Positions 1 to 13,000 are shown, counted from the stretch's first letter. The stretch is DNA of 64,000 nucleotides from Symsagittifera roscoffensis (GCF_963678635.1 NC_087062.1:94215845-94279844); one strand, 5' to 3'. A program made the numbers and translations. Notes: generated from the sequence alone by a model not told the origin.

Positions 1-215
1 GAAACAATCCAATCAGTATCTTACGACGGACTGGTCGTTCGTCGCCTTTTGAATTTCCACTGCTGAAACCTCCGCGCTTTGCCCGGCGGCGAACATGAGA
101 CGGCTCCTTGGTATGTGCCCATATCCTCGCGAAAATGTCGGTCAGATGGTCTCTATGGGATAGCACTGCAGTGTCATTTCGCTGGACTGGCGCAGTTGTA
201 GATACTCTCTGAAGA
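1..215 (-). CDS. possible terminal exon fragment of a neighbouring gene (unidentified)
   Basis: One minus-strand frame is open from about position 215 to the window edge and reads through HRDHLTDIFARIWAHTKEPS and RRRAKRGGFSSGNSKGDERP, ending in a hydrophobic start KILIGLF at the edge. The block is clearly richer in GC than the surrounding DNA, and a plausible acceptor (TGGTCTTCAG) lies just upstream near 216. There is no ATG in this frame, so it would have to be an internal exon continuing beyond the window. I do not recognise the protein. Other frames here, on both strands, are also partly open, so this could be UTR or chance. Confidence 0.25.
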
Positions 216-480
216 CCACAAGGTTCTGTTTTTGCTTCTATAGATAAATTTGACTGTTGCCTTTATGACGACTATCTCTGTCTTCCGCGGATCCTCATAT
301 ATATTGAGAGTGCCCGTTCTACTGCAGCAGACGATGACACTTTTGTGTTTTCGCTTCGACTGCAGACACGCAAGTAGTTCTTTAAGTGGGTAGAGCGTAT
401 AGTTGTTAGTGCGAAAAGATGTTATGCTTTTATTCAGCTCCTGTTCTCGTGAGTCCAAAATAGGTGCTGCTAATATTCAA
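216..480. other. moderately GC-rich block, possibly UTR or exon
   Basis: A 94-codon minus-strand reading frame (458 to 174) is open here, but it has no recognisable domain and its composition is not clearly protein-like. It may be 5' sequence of the gene that may continue off the left edge. Confidence 0.2.
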
Positions 481-1625
481 AAGGTGTTGTTTGAATAGTT
501 GATTCAGAGCACGTCCAGTGACTCTGTGAAGTTCTCATTGAAACACATGTCATTCTTTCGTTAATGAGCGATCAGTTTGCCGTCAATTAGTGGTAGGGAT
601 GGAAAAAATAGCCTGGAACCAATGATTCTGAGTGCATATCGACCGAAGGGTCAAACTTGAAATTTTATCGAAACTTTTGGTTGTGTCAGGAAGCTTCGGA
701 AAATGAGCTATTGTCTTTGAAATTGAGTTGCAGATTCAGCTGCAGTAGCCGTGCTAAATGATTTCAAGCAATCTAGCGCTTCCGACATTCACAGCGCTAG
801 CTGTAGGTTAATAAAATTGCTGAGCAAATTTTTTTGGCTTGTAGTATGTGGAAGAAACATGCAGTGATACGTTAAAATTTCGAAGGCCCCGCAAAGTGAA
901 AAAGATAAGCGCATACCTAGACTTTTTTTATAACAATCTATCACATGAGTCTGAAGTTTAAACAAGTTCTATGTTAAAACGTTTTGTCTAAATTGACATC
1001 ATCAGCAATCTAAAAAGCAACAAAACATCGTATAACGATTTAAATGCGGAAACAACAATGTAAAATATAGCACCAATTAAAATTCATTAAGCATTAAATA
1101 AAATATCAGATGAGATAAATAGTTCAAAATGCTAAAACAAGGAACATTACAACTGTTTATTAGTGAAATTTAAAGATGCTGATCTCAAAAGATGTGCAAT
1201 AGGAGCCTGTCGAGGTTAAATACTTTGCGATTAAAACAAGGATAGCCGGTTACTGTGCAAGTAGCACAGATTGTTTCGAACACAGTCTTAAAAAAAATTT
1301 TTTTTTAAATGTCGTTTTTTTTCTGCATGGGATAAAAAGATTAAAACAAAAAAATAGAAATTACGCATGTTTGAGAGTCATTGTAAAATAATGATATGAA
1401 CTTTAAAAGATTAATTAGAATGTTTTCGCTATAACTAGCATCATGAGTTTAAAATTTTTTTACAATATATTCAAAATGATCTAAGATCAAGAAAAAATGA
1501 CAAACATGTCTAAATTATTCAATTGAGAATTTTCGACCAATCAAAATTATGCAATTGTAATAACATAACAAATTACATTGTCATAGATAACATTTTCCTT
1601 TACATTTCTGAACTATTTCTGTTCA

Positions 1626-1671
1626 GGTCGCTTTTGATCTGACCCTTCAACGCGTCAGATCAAAAGTGACC
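1626..1671. repeat. 18-bp-arm hairpin inside the 1234-3478 element
   Basis: GGTCGCTTTTGATCTGAC (1626-1643) faces GTCAGATCAAAAGTGACC (1654-1671) across a 10-base loop, with one mismatch. The right arm and following bases recur near 2374-2470, so this belongs to a repeat. Confidence 0.6.
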
Positions 1672-1734
1672 CGATGGTTTGCTGCTGGTCACAGCTAATA
1701 TTGGTAGACAGCTCGTGCGGGGATTAAAGTAGGT

Positions 1735-2165
1735 CATAGAAAAAATATGTCAATTCGAAAACAGTTTTTCTAAGAAAAAAATGACTAGAAAAACAAAAAA
1801 AAAAGTTTTGATAAAATTCTAAAAAATTTTTCAAATTTGCAGAAGTTTTTTGATTCTTCAAGTTTTTGATTCCCAAAATTGTGCTAAAAACTCCAAAAAC
1901 TACTTTTACTTGAGCCGAACTAAATTTTCACGGCTTAAACTAAGCTTAAATAAGCTATTGTAGACCTACACGGTCACCTTATTAGCTCGAAATTAGACCC
2001 AAAAGTCAAAAATTTAAAACCGGTTTTACTCGACACTGTGAAATTATTTTCAGCTTTTTAATGTTCGAATCACGACTGAAAAGGCTTCAATATTATGTAT
2101 CAATCGACCCATTCATATGTTTGCTTATGCTACCCGATTTTGCGTGGAAAAAAAGAAAAAAATTT
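1735..2165 (-). repeat. ~400 bp dispersed repeat (CACGCAAAATCAG family), inverted copy
   Basis: Read on the minus strand this matches 32655-33035 through CACGCAAAATC, the TTTTCAGTCGTGATTCGAAC block, the CAGTGTCGAG block, the AATAGCTTATTTAAGC block and the GACCTA/GACCCA end. Shorter plus-strand copies lie at 2965-3125, 10180-10260 and 47280-47440. Paired with the copy at 2965-3125 it makes a foldback inside the 1234-3478 element. Confidence 0.5.
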
Positions 2166-2964
2166 AGAACACCTGAATACAACGTTCCTCCCCATTTTCA
2201 TTGGTCGGAACAAAAAGTTTACATGAAAAGATGCCGCAGAAAATGGGGTGCATGATCTTTTTTGACTAAACAGAGCAGGGAGTTATTCTCCGGGTATTAG
2301 AACTTGAGCAATCTCATGAGGCAAAAACTTGCCTCAAATGTCATTTCTCTTATTTAAATGCGTCGACAATTCCACGGGTCAGATCAAAAGCGACCAGTTG
2401 GTTTGCTGCTTGTCATGTTAAATGTTGGTAGACTGCTCTTGTGGGATTTAAGGATTATGAACTTCTTGGTATTTAGCAGAACACCAACAGGTCAGTTGGT
2501 TACTCTGAAACTTCCTCGGCAGTTTAAAAAATACATTTTATCTCATTGTATCGTAAATTGATTCTTTTCCCTGCTCATAGAAATTCCATACGATGAATGT
2601 CGTGTGATATAGCTTCGGTTCGCATAATAATGCTCTTTTCTGATTAATTAACTTTTTTTAAAAAAGAGAAAAAGTCCTCTCCACTGGAAGGCAAATACAC
2701 TTCTTGGTTTTTTTTGGCAAGACACTACTCAGCATTGGCACTAATTTGTGCTACACCGCCAGACCCCTGTTATTTGTTAGTCAAAGTGCAACTTCGACTT
2801 TTGTACAACACTTTCTTTTTAGAATACGGCCGCCACTCAAGCTTTTTGATACTGTTAGGCTAATGCAAGTAGGGATTTGGTGTTTTCACAGTGGGTACAG
2901 TTCTTTGCCGCTGCTCACGCTTCAGAGTACTTGTTGTTTCGACCATTGAAAAGGAGGAAGAACT

Positions 2965-3125
2965 CTGTATTCGGGTGATTTTTTTTGTTTTCCACGCAAA
3001 ATCAGCTACCACAAATAATCATCGGAGAAAATTGAGTGTTACCATATTAAAAATCTTTCAGTCGTGATTTGAGCTCTCAAAAAAGTTTCCAAAAAACTCT
3101 CCCAGTTTCGAGAAAACGGGTTTAA
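2965..3125 (+). repeat. CACGCAAAATCAG-family repeat copy
   Basis: Plus-strand partial copy sharing CCACGCAAAATCAG, the ATAATCATCGGA block, TTTCAGTCGTGATT and the following GAGAAAAC block with the copies at 32655 and 47280. Confidence 0.5.
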
Positions 3126-6039
3126 ATTTTTTGATTTTTAGTTAAATTTCCAGCGACAAACGCGATGAGTAACAATGTTTACATAGCAATTAAATATTTT
3201 TTTGAATTTTAGTTTCACAATATTTTTTTTTGCTATCGAGGAAACTAGTGCTGGATGTTTCCTTCAGCGCTTAATTGACAAAAAAGATTTTCAAAAAAAA
3301 TTATTGTATAAAAAACATTATTTTTTTTAAAAAACATTATTTTTTTGTTTAGTAATCATTTTTTGAAAACAAAATTTGTCGATCATGCTTACTTCATTGA
3401 TTATCAACGCGATCGTATAATTCTCGAATTATACCCCCTGTAAGATTTTTAATGAATATGAACCGGCTATCCTTGTTTGCTTCTGCAATTTCTCATCAAG
3501 CCGTCGTACGCAAATTCCTCCATACTTTTGTATCAATCAAAACTGTCCTTCTGTCCTTAATAAATCCTATTAGCATTGCAAAACAATTATGTTAGATTTT
3601 TCAGCTGAAACGTTAGGCCGCAAGAGCTACCCGTATTTTGAGGAGCATCAAGCAAATAAGTATCGTACCGCTCCGAAATTCAAGGAGCTTAAGGGGCATC
3701 TATTTTTTGAACAAAAAGCTTCGAGTTTTTTTAAAGTGAATGTTTTAAGTTTATTGCACATTTTTGCGTTTCTATCTCAAAATGAGTGAAAAGTTTATAA
3801 AAATTGCTGATTCATGTGTTACAAAAGAAAAATCTGTTACAAAAGAAAAAGAAAAAAATTTGTTACGAAAAATCGCTGTTGAAATGAAGAGTTTTGGTAA
3901 ATTTAGTTAGTTCTTTGCTGAGCACCAAAAATAACATAATAAGAAGAATTTTTTTTCGACATTGAGAGATCTGGCTATTTTACAGACCTCCCACCTCTAC
4001 TTCTCAATAATTTTACCTTTTGTTCAGGTTAAATTTCAATTTTTTTTGTTAAAATTTAGATTAAAAGAGTCATTTAGCTCGAGATAATTTTGTATTTTCT
4101 GTTCACATAAATTCGATAAAGAATTATGTTCATCTTAGAATGTGCTTTTTCTCTCTTTTTTGGTGATTTGTTCAAGTATTTGAATTTTTCTACTTGTTAA
4201 GGGTATTGCTTCCTTCCTACACAAACGCTCTAGATTGTATTTTTGTGTCATTTTTTGACCGAAAAAAAACATATCTCTAAAGGTTTTGCCTGATTTAAGA
4301 CTATCGTGGAAAATCTTGCAAGAGCCTGGCAAGATTTTTTAAAGAGATGCATCTTCTCTAAAAGAATTTTGCAAGATAACCTCGCTTGATCAACTAGGGT
4401 GGACAAACAGACTTATTAAATTTCGAAATATGAGCCGCTGTTGTCTCATCGCAAACAGATTGAACAAATTTACAATGAATTAAACTGGCAGAAAATTTTT
4501 GGAAAAGCTCTTAAAACATTTAAAGTTTTTACCAGTTGACTTTTTGGCTGCCATTGATTTCATAATTCCTTTTATCAATTTAGGGAGGCTCATCAGTTTT
4601 AATTTTTGAGGATTTTACTTTGACAGGAAGTTTTTTATGTATTTCCGAGATTTTAACATTCAATTGCATGAGATTTCGATTGAAAAATACAAGGTTTTAA
4701 AATGATCGGTTTTTTGCTTGCAGAGGTTTAGCTCTCGAAAAAGGCCAAAGGCTCTCGAAAAAAAAACAACCGTTCATCTATTACAATATTCAACTATTAC
4801 AAAAAAACTTCTCTACTAATACGTATTGAAAGAGTTTTCAAAGTTTTAACTGACACAATAAGTAGAAGTCACGTTTGCATAGCCTAATGTTTACTCTTTT
4901 CTATAATCTTTGTTATGTAGAATTTGAACTTCAAGTTGAACTCAACCTCAATTGGGAAATGAATTGACAACTCAGGAAAACTGCTTTCTTCTTGAAATCG
5001 ATGGAAATCTATGAAATTGATGGAAATTTATTTCTCATTTTTTATTAACGTAAAAATTCTACTTTTCTTGTAGTAGCTGTGTCAAAATCTTAATTTTGTG
5101 TTTGGTCATCGGTTGAAAATAAAGAATTAGTTTTTTTTAGTATTTTGAAATAAAGTTACAAAAATTGAAATCTCTACATATTTAGATGATCGCTCTTAGT
5201 TTTTTTAACGTTAGATAACCGCGCATGAACACTTAAATAACCGCATTCGAAAGCAATAGTGTGTTCATTTAAAAATATTGCTAATCCAAAATTTCGTTTG
5301 TTAACCATGTTTTTGATTAGCACAAAGTTTCAGGAAAGTTCAACAAAACAAAATTGAGAAAATATTTCTACGCCCCTGTGATCAGTAGCGTGGAAAATAT
5401 TTGTTCGCTACTGTGATCAGCTCTCTTATGATATTCACTTACTTCTATGAGGAGGGTAGTATGGAGTTGATACTAGAAATTTTAGTGATTGACCTATTTT
5501 TTTGCATGATGGTTACGAGCCAACGTTTTATTTTTAATGTCGATCATATTGTTGAAATGATGTTTTCTCCGCTGAATTATACAGTCATTGCTTATAACAA
5601 TTTGAAAACCGAACGTGCATTGTTCTGTTCTATCTCCCACCACACGGTTCTTGTTGCTATTGTAAAAGCCCATGTGATGTTATTGATTCTATAAGACAAT
5701 TTTGAAGCGAATGCAGTGTACTTGACGAAATTGAATGGCTAGTTTTGAGTGATTGCAATTTTCTTGACGTCTACTGGGAATTTTTAACGACGATGCTCTC
5801 AGATGAACAGATTCTGATAGACTTTTGGACAGATCTGATAGACAGTTATGGATGCTAATATCAGCAATCACGTCTCAGTTTTTCATATTTAAAAAGTTCG
5901 ACCCAGCTAAAACATCGTTCATGTCAAGTAACCTGTTGCCGAGACGTACTTTTGATTTTGACAAGGTCAGATCCAATAGATTTCCTTTGTCAAATTATGT
6001 CATAAAGCCCTTTTTTTGAAAACTAATAGTACGAGATTG

Positions 6040-6850
6040 TCCAGGATGCTTTTCATAAAAGCAGCTACTTGAAAGTTAAAAACGGTCCACCACATAAACA
6101 AACTTGAAACTGCTCATAGATAGAATAACAACACAGCAAAAACTAACCAAATCGAAAAAGATGTCAAAAATTTGAATGCATTGGATAAGTTTGCCATGCT
6201 GAAAAATTCAAAATCCTATGGTACCAATGAAGCATTTGCTTTGCTAAAATCAATGAATTTCTCCAAAACTTACCCTTCAGTTATGTTGTACAAGGTTAAA
6301 AAAGCTGACTCTGATTTCCTCAAAAATGCGAGATCTACTTCATCAAATGGTGGAGTTCCGGGTAGTTTTCTGAAGAATTACGCGACATGCCTCACCCTTT
6401 TTGTTTATTTACTCTTCAATTATGTCCTGTGAAAATGCTCATGGCCAAATAATTGGAAAAAGTGCATTAGTCACTCAAATTCACAAGTAAGAAATCAAAC
6501 GTTTTGTTCAAAATTATCGACCGAATTCGATTTTGCCAAATTGATCTCTTCTATTGAAAAAAAATTGTTTTCGACCTCCTATACCGAAAATCTTGGAATT
6601 TTTAAATCAAAGACAACACGATTTCAGATAAAACATTCATGCCGGTCTTTCAAATGTTACAAGTGAAGTTCCTCAGGGAAGTATACTGGGTCCTCTGCTG
6701 TTTCTTATTTTTATCGATGACGTTCTCTGTCTTCTCAGTTGTTATGTTTTTTTTGCTCCGAAAATGATGCAAAATTGGACCGGTAGATCTTATTTCCAGC
6801 AGAATATAGCATTATTTTGACGTCCTGAGTCTTTGGTCTCTGACTATACC
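6040..6850 (+). mobile_element. degenerate non-LTR retrotransposon (LINE) reverse transcriptase fragment
   Basis: Conceptual translation shows the order of a LINE reverse transcriptase. A frame at 6172-6432 reads NGGVPGSFLKNYATCLTLF, like the family's 'PGPDGIP..FLK' palm region. About 6430-6560 reads WPNNWKK and then LSTEFDFAKLISSIEKKLFS, like the 'P..WK...YRPIS' and 'K..E' blocks. About 6657-6750 reads SEVPQGSILGPLLFLIFIDD, the diagnostic 'VPQGS.LGPLLF..FINDL' motif. Stops and frameshifts separate the blocks, so it is dead. A second copy of its 6715-6850 end lies at 9402-9540. Confidence 0.7.
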
Positions 6851-9200
6851 AAACTTTGGTCTCTGACTCGTACCTGGATCAAAACATCGACAGGCCTACG
6901 CGAGTGACAAACCACAATGAACCATCACTACTAAATATACTAACTGACAAGACTCTTGAACCGTCAAACATTGATTACGTCTCCCCATTGGGCAAAGGCG
7001 ATCATGCACTTATTTAGGTTAAATTCAAATTCCGCATGAGGGAACCGAAGTAAGATAAGATTGAACTACAACAGAGGAAAATAAGCGGAGCTTTGCTCCG
7101 AAATTCAATACAAGGTCAAATATGACGAGTCATTAACACAACTGGAAAATATTCAAGTCCAAACTTGGTGATGCAACGAAAAAACATGTTCCAAAAGTAA
7201 AAATCCAATTTAGGCAAAATAAACTACCAATGAACAACGAAGTCAGGCAAGCAATATTACAAAAAAAGTTTTTTTTAGAATAAAGAAAACTCAACGAAAA
7301 AACTCAACTTATTGAAAAAATTGGAATAGAGTTTTAAAAATGACACGGAATTGTACTCTTACACACGAGGAGAAACATCGAATAGTGTAAAAACCCAAAA
7401 AAATTTCTGGAACTTAGTTAAAAAGAAACTGAAGTCAACCGTGACGATACCTGCACTCAAGCTAGGAAAAAATGTATGTGCAAGAACTGATAAAGACAAG
7501 GCTGAGGCGCTATCAAACTTTTTTAAATCAGTTTTTACTATAGAAACGCCAGGAGACTGGACGTAGAAAATCAAGAAAAGCTAATATCAGATGAACTTTA
7601 CCTCACTGGAGAGATAACTTTGAAAGAACATTTTGAACTACACATAACAAAATCAATGGGCCAGATAATCTGCACCCAAGGATTCTCTATGAAACTCAAA
7701 TGCAATAGTCAAAACTTTGAGTTTAATATTTGAAAATTCATGGGAAGTTGGTGAAACTCCTGAGGATTACATCCATGCAAATGTCACGCGATACAAAAGA
7801 AGGACTCAAAGAACAATCCAAATAATAATAGACCTGTCAGCCTAACATCAATATGCTGTAATGTGCATTAGATAACACAAGCTCTGTTACCTTAGTATGA
7901 ACGAAACGATATCGAATCAGCAATTTATATTTTTACCAGGCCGATCGACAACACTTCAGATGATAAGCGCACTGGATGACTGGACAGCAGTGTTAGACAA
8001 AGGCAATGAAGTCGATGTTATTCATATTGCCTTGCAAAAAGGTTTTGATAGTGTTATCCATAGAAGACTATTGAACATTATCTCCAGATATGGAGTCAGA
8101 GGCAAAACTCTGGTCTGGATAACGGCCTCCTGTTCAAAAGGAAACAGCGATTATTAATGAACGAAAATCATCAGACTGGGTCCCTGTCATCAGCGGGGTC
8201 CCTGAAGGATCGGTACTAGGACCAGTACTGTTTGAATAGTACTTCAACTCCATGACAGACGGAGTCACCTCAAATATGTTTTTTTTAATGATGATGGTGC
8301 AAAAATTTACAGACCAATTAGAACCAACGAAGAAAGAGCCAAACTGTAGATTGATCTGAAACGACTATCGACGAGGTCCAAAGGAAGTTAAATGAAATTA
8401 AACATATCAAAATGCCACAAATTAACATTATCAGGAAGAAGGAAGATGAAAGAAAGAAATTATACATTGGATGGCAAAAACTCCTTCAGCAATGTAGAAA
8501 ACGAGAAAGAATTGGTGGTCAGCATTGAATCCAGATTACTTTTTCGAGAGCATTTTGTTCAGAAAACAAAGTTAGCTAATAATACGGTTGCAATTATCAA
8601 GACAAGATTTTTGAACTTAACGGAGGAAATCATGGCGATTCTCTACAAAACCTTGGTGAGACCGCATCTGGAATACGCCAATCAGTCGTTAAACCCATTC
8701 CTGAAAAAAGACAAACTAGCGATTTAAAATGTTCAGCGAAGGGCAACCCGAGTAATCCCAAGCGTATGCAATTTAGGATACCATGAAAGATTGAAAGTTT
8801 GAAGCTGCCTACCCTGGAGTACAGAAATTAACGTGGGCGTATGATAGAAGTGTACAAAATCTTGAACTGTGTTTATGATGTAACAGCAACTGAAAGAATG
8901 TTTACAATAAATGAAAGGAATTCTCGTGGAAATCCGTGCAAATTGATAACAACAAAGTCACGAACTTGTTTACGAAGTAGCTTCTTCTTTATAGTAGCCA
9001 TAAACGACTGGAGCTGACTACCAGAGTCTGCAATTTCCAGCGTTCATATCAACTTGAACAAATCGAGGCTGGAGAAACACTGGGAAAAGGATATGTATGA
9101 TACATCCTTTCTCGAATGACGAATTGGACGTCCACAGAAGGAGCTGATTGACATAGGCTGAGAAGCCTAGAGATCAGAAATTACCTGTGTAATTGTAGTT
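6850..9200 (+). mobile_element. nearly full-length decayed CR1-like LINE
   Basis: From 5' to 3' it carries the end of an endonuclease domain (about 6870-7015, ending in PLGKGDHALI), a linker frame at 7351-7566 (FWNLVKKKLKS and KAEALSNFFKSVFT, typical of CR1/jockey-type ORF2), reverse transcriptase at 7897-8157 (FLPGRSTTLQ, then LDKGNEVDVI and VIHRRLLNIISRYGVRGK), a thumb and C-terminal region at 8392-8727 (YKTLVRPHLEYANQSLNPFL followed by VQRRATRVIPS), and the family's C-terminal block at about 8895-9120 (RTCLRSSFFF, then LEKHWEKDM). The catalytic YADD-type box region near 8280 is damaged, and there are several in-frame stops and frameshifts. It lies 0.6 kb upstream of the Smad start codon, in the same orientation. 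Confidence 0.8.
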
Positions 9201-9401
9201 GCCAAAACGTTTGCGTTTTACTTCTTAAATATATTTTTTCTGCTATTGAAGTGATAAACTAAGGATAGTTTTGTAATTTTTGAACGTTTGCGCTGCTAAA
9301 AGTGTCATCAGAATAGAAAGAATAGTGCGTACATACAGTAGATCAGAAGATCGAAAAAAGTGTCGAACACTATAATAACCTAAAATACACGTTATGATAT
9401 C

Positions 9402-9540
9402 TACTGATGACGTTCTCTGTCTTCCAAATTGTTATTGTTTTTCGCTTCGCAAATGATACAAAATTGTATCGGGAGATCTTGTTTTCAGCAGACTGCAACA
9501 TTATTTCGACGTCCTGGGTCTTTGATCGGCTGCTAATGAG
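9402..9540 (+). mobile_element. second copy of LINE fragment (matches 6715-6850)
   Basis: GATGACGTTCTCTGTCTTC, the AGATCTT block and TTCGACGTCCTGGGTCTTTG parallel 6715-6850 with roughly four fifths of bases shared by eye. It is a piece of the same LINE family on the other side of the CR1-like copy. Confidence 0.6.
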
Positions 9541-9766
9541 CTACGGTTCATAAAAATTTTATTTTCTGACAAGTTAATTAGAATTGAATTCGTGTTCACG
9601 GACTTTTAAAATAATTTATTCAGAGTTGATGTGGTAGAAAAAAACAGTAACTATGACTGGTCAAAATTTTTACAGAATGGAATGATGCTGAAATTAAGTG
9701 GCACTACTTATTTGAAGTTGAGCTGCAGCAAAATAAAGATTCTTTTTCATCAAAGAGGCAAATAAA

Positions 9767-10038
9767 ATGTTCAAGTATAGCCGGAAACTTTCACTGCCAC
9801 TAAATGAAGACGATTTGCCGTTTCCTCAGGCTGTCATTCAGCCTCGGACGCAGATGGTCAAATGTCTTCTCTCCTTGAAAGCAGCTTCGAAAGATAGTAA
9901 CGGTGAAGATGAGGCTAGATGGGAAGAACGTTTTGCCTTGGCTCTCGTGAAAAATCTAAATTCGAGAAGTTTTGATGAGTTATTGAAAGCACTCGCATCA
10001 CGGGGTACCCAACCAACGAAATGCGTTTTTATCAAAAG
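9767..10038 (+). CDS. Smad exon 1: N-terminus and first half of MH1
   Basis: Starts at ATG 9767; the same frame has a stop (TAA 9734-9736) just upstream, so the coding start is here unless another exon precedes it. Residues 27-91 read [34 protein letters not shown] and TKCVFIKR, matching the MH1 helices and the first zinc ligand (C86). It ends at the donor AAAAG|GTTAGT in phase 2. The codon completed in exon 2 is Arg91, giving [10 protein letters not shown], where other Smads have PR-SLDGRLQ. Confidence 0.9.
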
Positions 10039-13000
10039 GTTAGTGACCAATGACAAATGTTTTCTACAAAAGCAGAACTAAGCGTGTTTTACTTTTGCTT
10101 CTGATTTTCAAAGTGAGAACTTTGTCTTCGGGTATTGATTTTTAAAAGTGGGTAAGAACTTTGTCTGCGGGTGTTTAGATTGTTTTTTTTTGTTTTCTCC
10201 ACGCAAAATCAGGTACCACAAATTATCAACAGGAAGGCTCGTGGGATAAATCTTTGTCTAGTCATAGGTTCAACATGAAAAATCATGGCCATTTGTCCTT
10301 CAATAAGAAAGCATAATTCCTAAATCTTTTTCAATTGGTAGAAGATTGCTTTTGCCGACCATCGGCCTAATGTCGCCGGTAGACGCGCTTCACGGCAATA
10401 AACGGTTCTGATTTTCGTATAGAATCCTGCCCTCTGTAGAAAAGCTCGGAAATTAAGTCGTATTTCGAGCGAGTAAAGCGAACGAGGTACGTTTGTTAGA
10501 TGAAAGTCGGTTCTTAAGAGCGAGAAAATGTTTTTTTTTCTGGAAAAAGTTTCATATAGCGTTTTCTTGTTGTTTTTGTATTCTTAATTTGACGACAACT
10601 GTAATCGATTATGATAAATTTCTAAGCTTCCATTTGTCTCTCATTATAAGGCACCTTCAAACGGCAAAGTTTGGAAAAAAAATCAGTTTTAATTCCCTAA
10701 TATTTAATTCAATATTTAATCCAATATTTAATTCAATATTTCCCCAATATTTAATTCAATATTTTAGTCTCATATTTTTTGCTTTCATTATTTGGCCCTT
10801 TTCTACCACCCACATTTGATATTAAGTTTCAAAAAACAGTTTTTACATTGTCTTAATTAAATGAAATTTTGCATGGTTAACAAACTTCTTCTTACCTTAT
10901 ATCGTAGCATCACGCATTCAGCCATAATAACAGGTACAACAACTACGAAAATGGAATAGTTTAGATGCGAGTGAAAGTGGAAAAAAAGTGAATGTTTTTG
11001 GCTCAGTTTGTAACTGCTTGCTTCAGTCTGCTTTTAAACTTCAAATGTACAATCGAACTTGATGTAAACGGTAATTTTTTTTTATTTGCTCAACAAGGAT
11101 GAATTTTGGTCGGGTTCCTCGTTTTGGTTAGTTCTTTTCCAGCTTCTTCTTTGTTCCTGCGAGCGCAAGTGTCTTATAATCGGGAACTAGGCTTTTTCAC
11201 GCAAACCACTCTTCTTACAATAAATTGAACTCTATTATTGATTCGTAACAACTTGCACGTTATTTCCTACTTCGCCTGGATAACGCTGTTACTTGTGCAG
11301 ACTAAGGTATGGGGTTTGAGTCACGGCAGGACCTTGTTTTTTTCAGTATCTATGAAATATAACTTTTTTTCCGTTTAAACTTGAATTCTTGGACTTTCGT
11401 TTGTAGGCTCAAGTTTTGTCGGCTTAGGTGCCGCATCACGTGTTTTCCTTATACAGTAAGCAAGTATCAAGGTATTTGCAAGCGTTTATCATTGTAGTTT
11501 CAATGGGGACTTGAAACATTTCAAAATTTAAAAAAAAATGGTTTGGTTCGTTTTCAACTGGCGTCTGCTCAAAGATTGTCGACTTCGTTTCCGCTTCGTA
11601 AGTTTAGTTCGGTTGCAAATTTGAATTTCAAACTTCTTGCTTGTTCTTGTTAATTTTGAATTCCTGTCTGTTATGAATGTGGTCGGTCCGAACTGTCTGT
11701 GCTAGTTGCCAAGCAACTGGCTACTCCTGTTAGTATATGTACTTAATTGAAAGACTATTCTTTTAAATTTGTCTAGGCTGGTATGGAGGTACATTTGCTG
11801 CTTTGTTGAAGTTCCCCAATTTTTAATTCATTGTTTTAGTCTAATATTTTTTTTCTTTCATTATTTGGCTCTTTTCTACCACCCACATTTGATATTAAGT
11901 TTCATAAAGCAGTTTTACATTGTCTTATTTAAATGAAATTTTGCATGGTTAACAAACTTCTTCTTACCTTATATCGTAGCATCACGCATTCAGCCCTAAT
12001 AACAGGTAAAACTACTAAGAAAATGGAATGGTTTAGATACGAGGAAAGTGGAAAAAAGGTCAATGTTTTTGGCTCAGTTTGTAACTGCTTGCTTCAGTCT
12101 GTTTTTAAACTTCAAATGTACAATTGAACCTGATGTAAACGGTAATTTGTTTTTTTTCATTTGATGAATTTTGGTCGGGTTCCTCGTTTTGATTAGTTCT
12201 TTTCCAGCTTCTTCTTTATTCCTGCGAACGAAATTGCTTTGTTTGGTTTTCAACTGGCGTCTGCTCAAAGATTGTCGGCATCGTTTCCGCTTCCCAAGTT
12301 TTGTTCAGTTGTAAATTTAAATTTCAAACTTCTTGCTTGTTCGTGTTAATTTTGAATTTCTGTTTGATAAAAACAGGTATTATGGAAATTTATGGGATTA
12401 GGTTTTTTATCTTATTTGACGCTTTCGAAATCTTTTCACTTTTGGCCTAATTATGCCGATTTTCAAAAAAGGAATTGCAATAGAAAGACCGTTCATTCCC
12501 CTGTGTGTGCAAGCTTAATCCCCTAGTCTTTTTTAAATCCACTCTACAGCCTTCGAAAAATCTATGGGGGATGATTTTAACCACTTTTTTTCGTTTTCTG
12601 AAAAACTAATCTCGCAATTTTAGACCGTTCTGTAAATCTCTTCCCGAAAACTGAATTCACTAAGTATCAAACAGCTATCTCCAGCTTTAGCTATGCCCCT
12701 CGTTGTCTCTTATCGAGGCATTCAAATATTTTGGTTCACCTAGTTTTTTTCAGCATTCTTCATTTTTTTTCGACTTGATTTATTTTTTATATTGGCATTG
12801 TACCGCAAATGGTGCGAAGCTCTGCGTACACGCTTTTTATTTCGACGTATTTTTTTTTCACTGAAGTGAGTGTGTTGAACCTGAAAATAGTTAACATTTT
12901 TAAGCTAACGAGCATCTTACGGGGCTTTTCGGATAGGCGCACACAAAACCAAAACTTCACACGAGCTTTCATCTTTGAAATTAATCAGTAGATTTTGTCT

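Larger units (their letters stand above)
1234..3478. mobile_element. candidate 2.2 kb DNA element with 18-bp terminal inverted repeats
   Basis: AAACAAGGATAGCCGGTT at 1234-1251 is matched exactly in inverted orientation at 3461-3478 (AACCGGCTATCCTTGTTT). A third, unpaired copy of the same 18 bp lies at 47860-47877, so the motif is a dispersed element end. The interior holds short frames but no recognisable transposase, and no target-site duplication is evident. It may be a non-autonomous element, or a composite in which two copies happen to face each other. Confidence 0.4.
480..6030. other. AT-rich intergenic region with transposon-like repeats, no gene recognised
   Basis: Low-GC sequence full of A and T runs. 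Apart from the separately listed hairpin, the 1234-3478 element and its internal repeats, I see only short open frames without family resemblance (for example a hydrophobic 97-codon frame at 5401-5694). No conserved exon was found on either strand. Confidence 0.5.

Noticed and set aside
5401-5694. 97-codon hydrophobic frame as a membrane protein
   Set aside because: AT-rich sequence yields such frames by chance; no family resemblance and no splice context.
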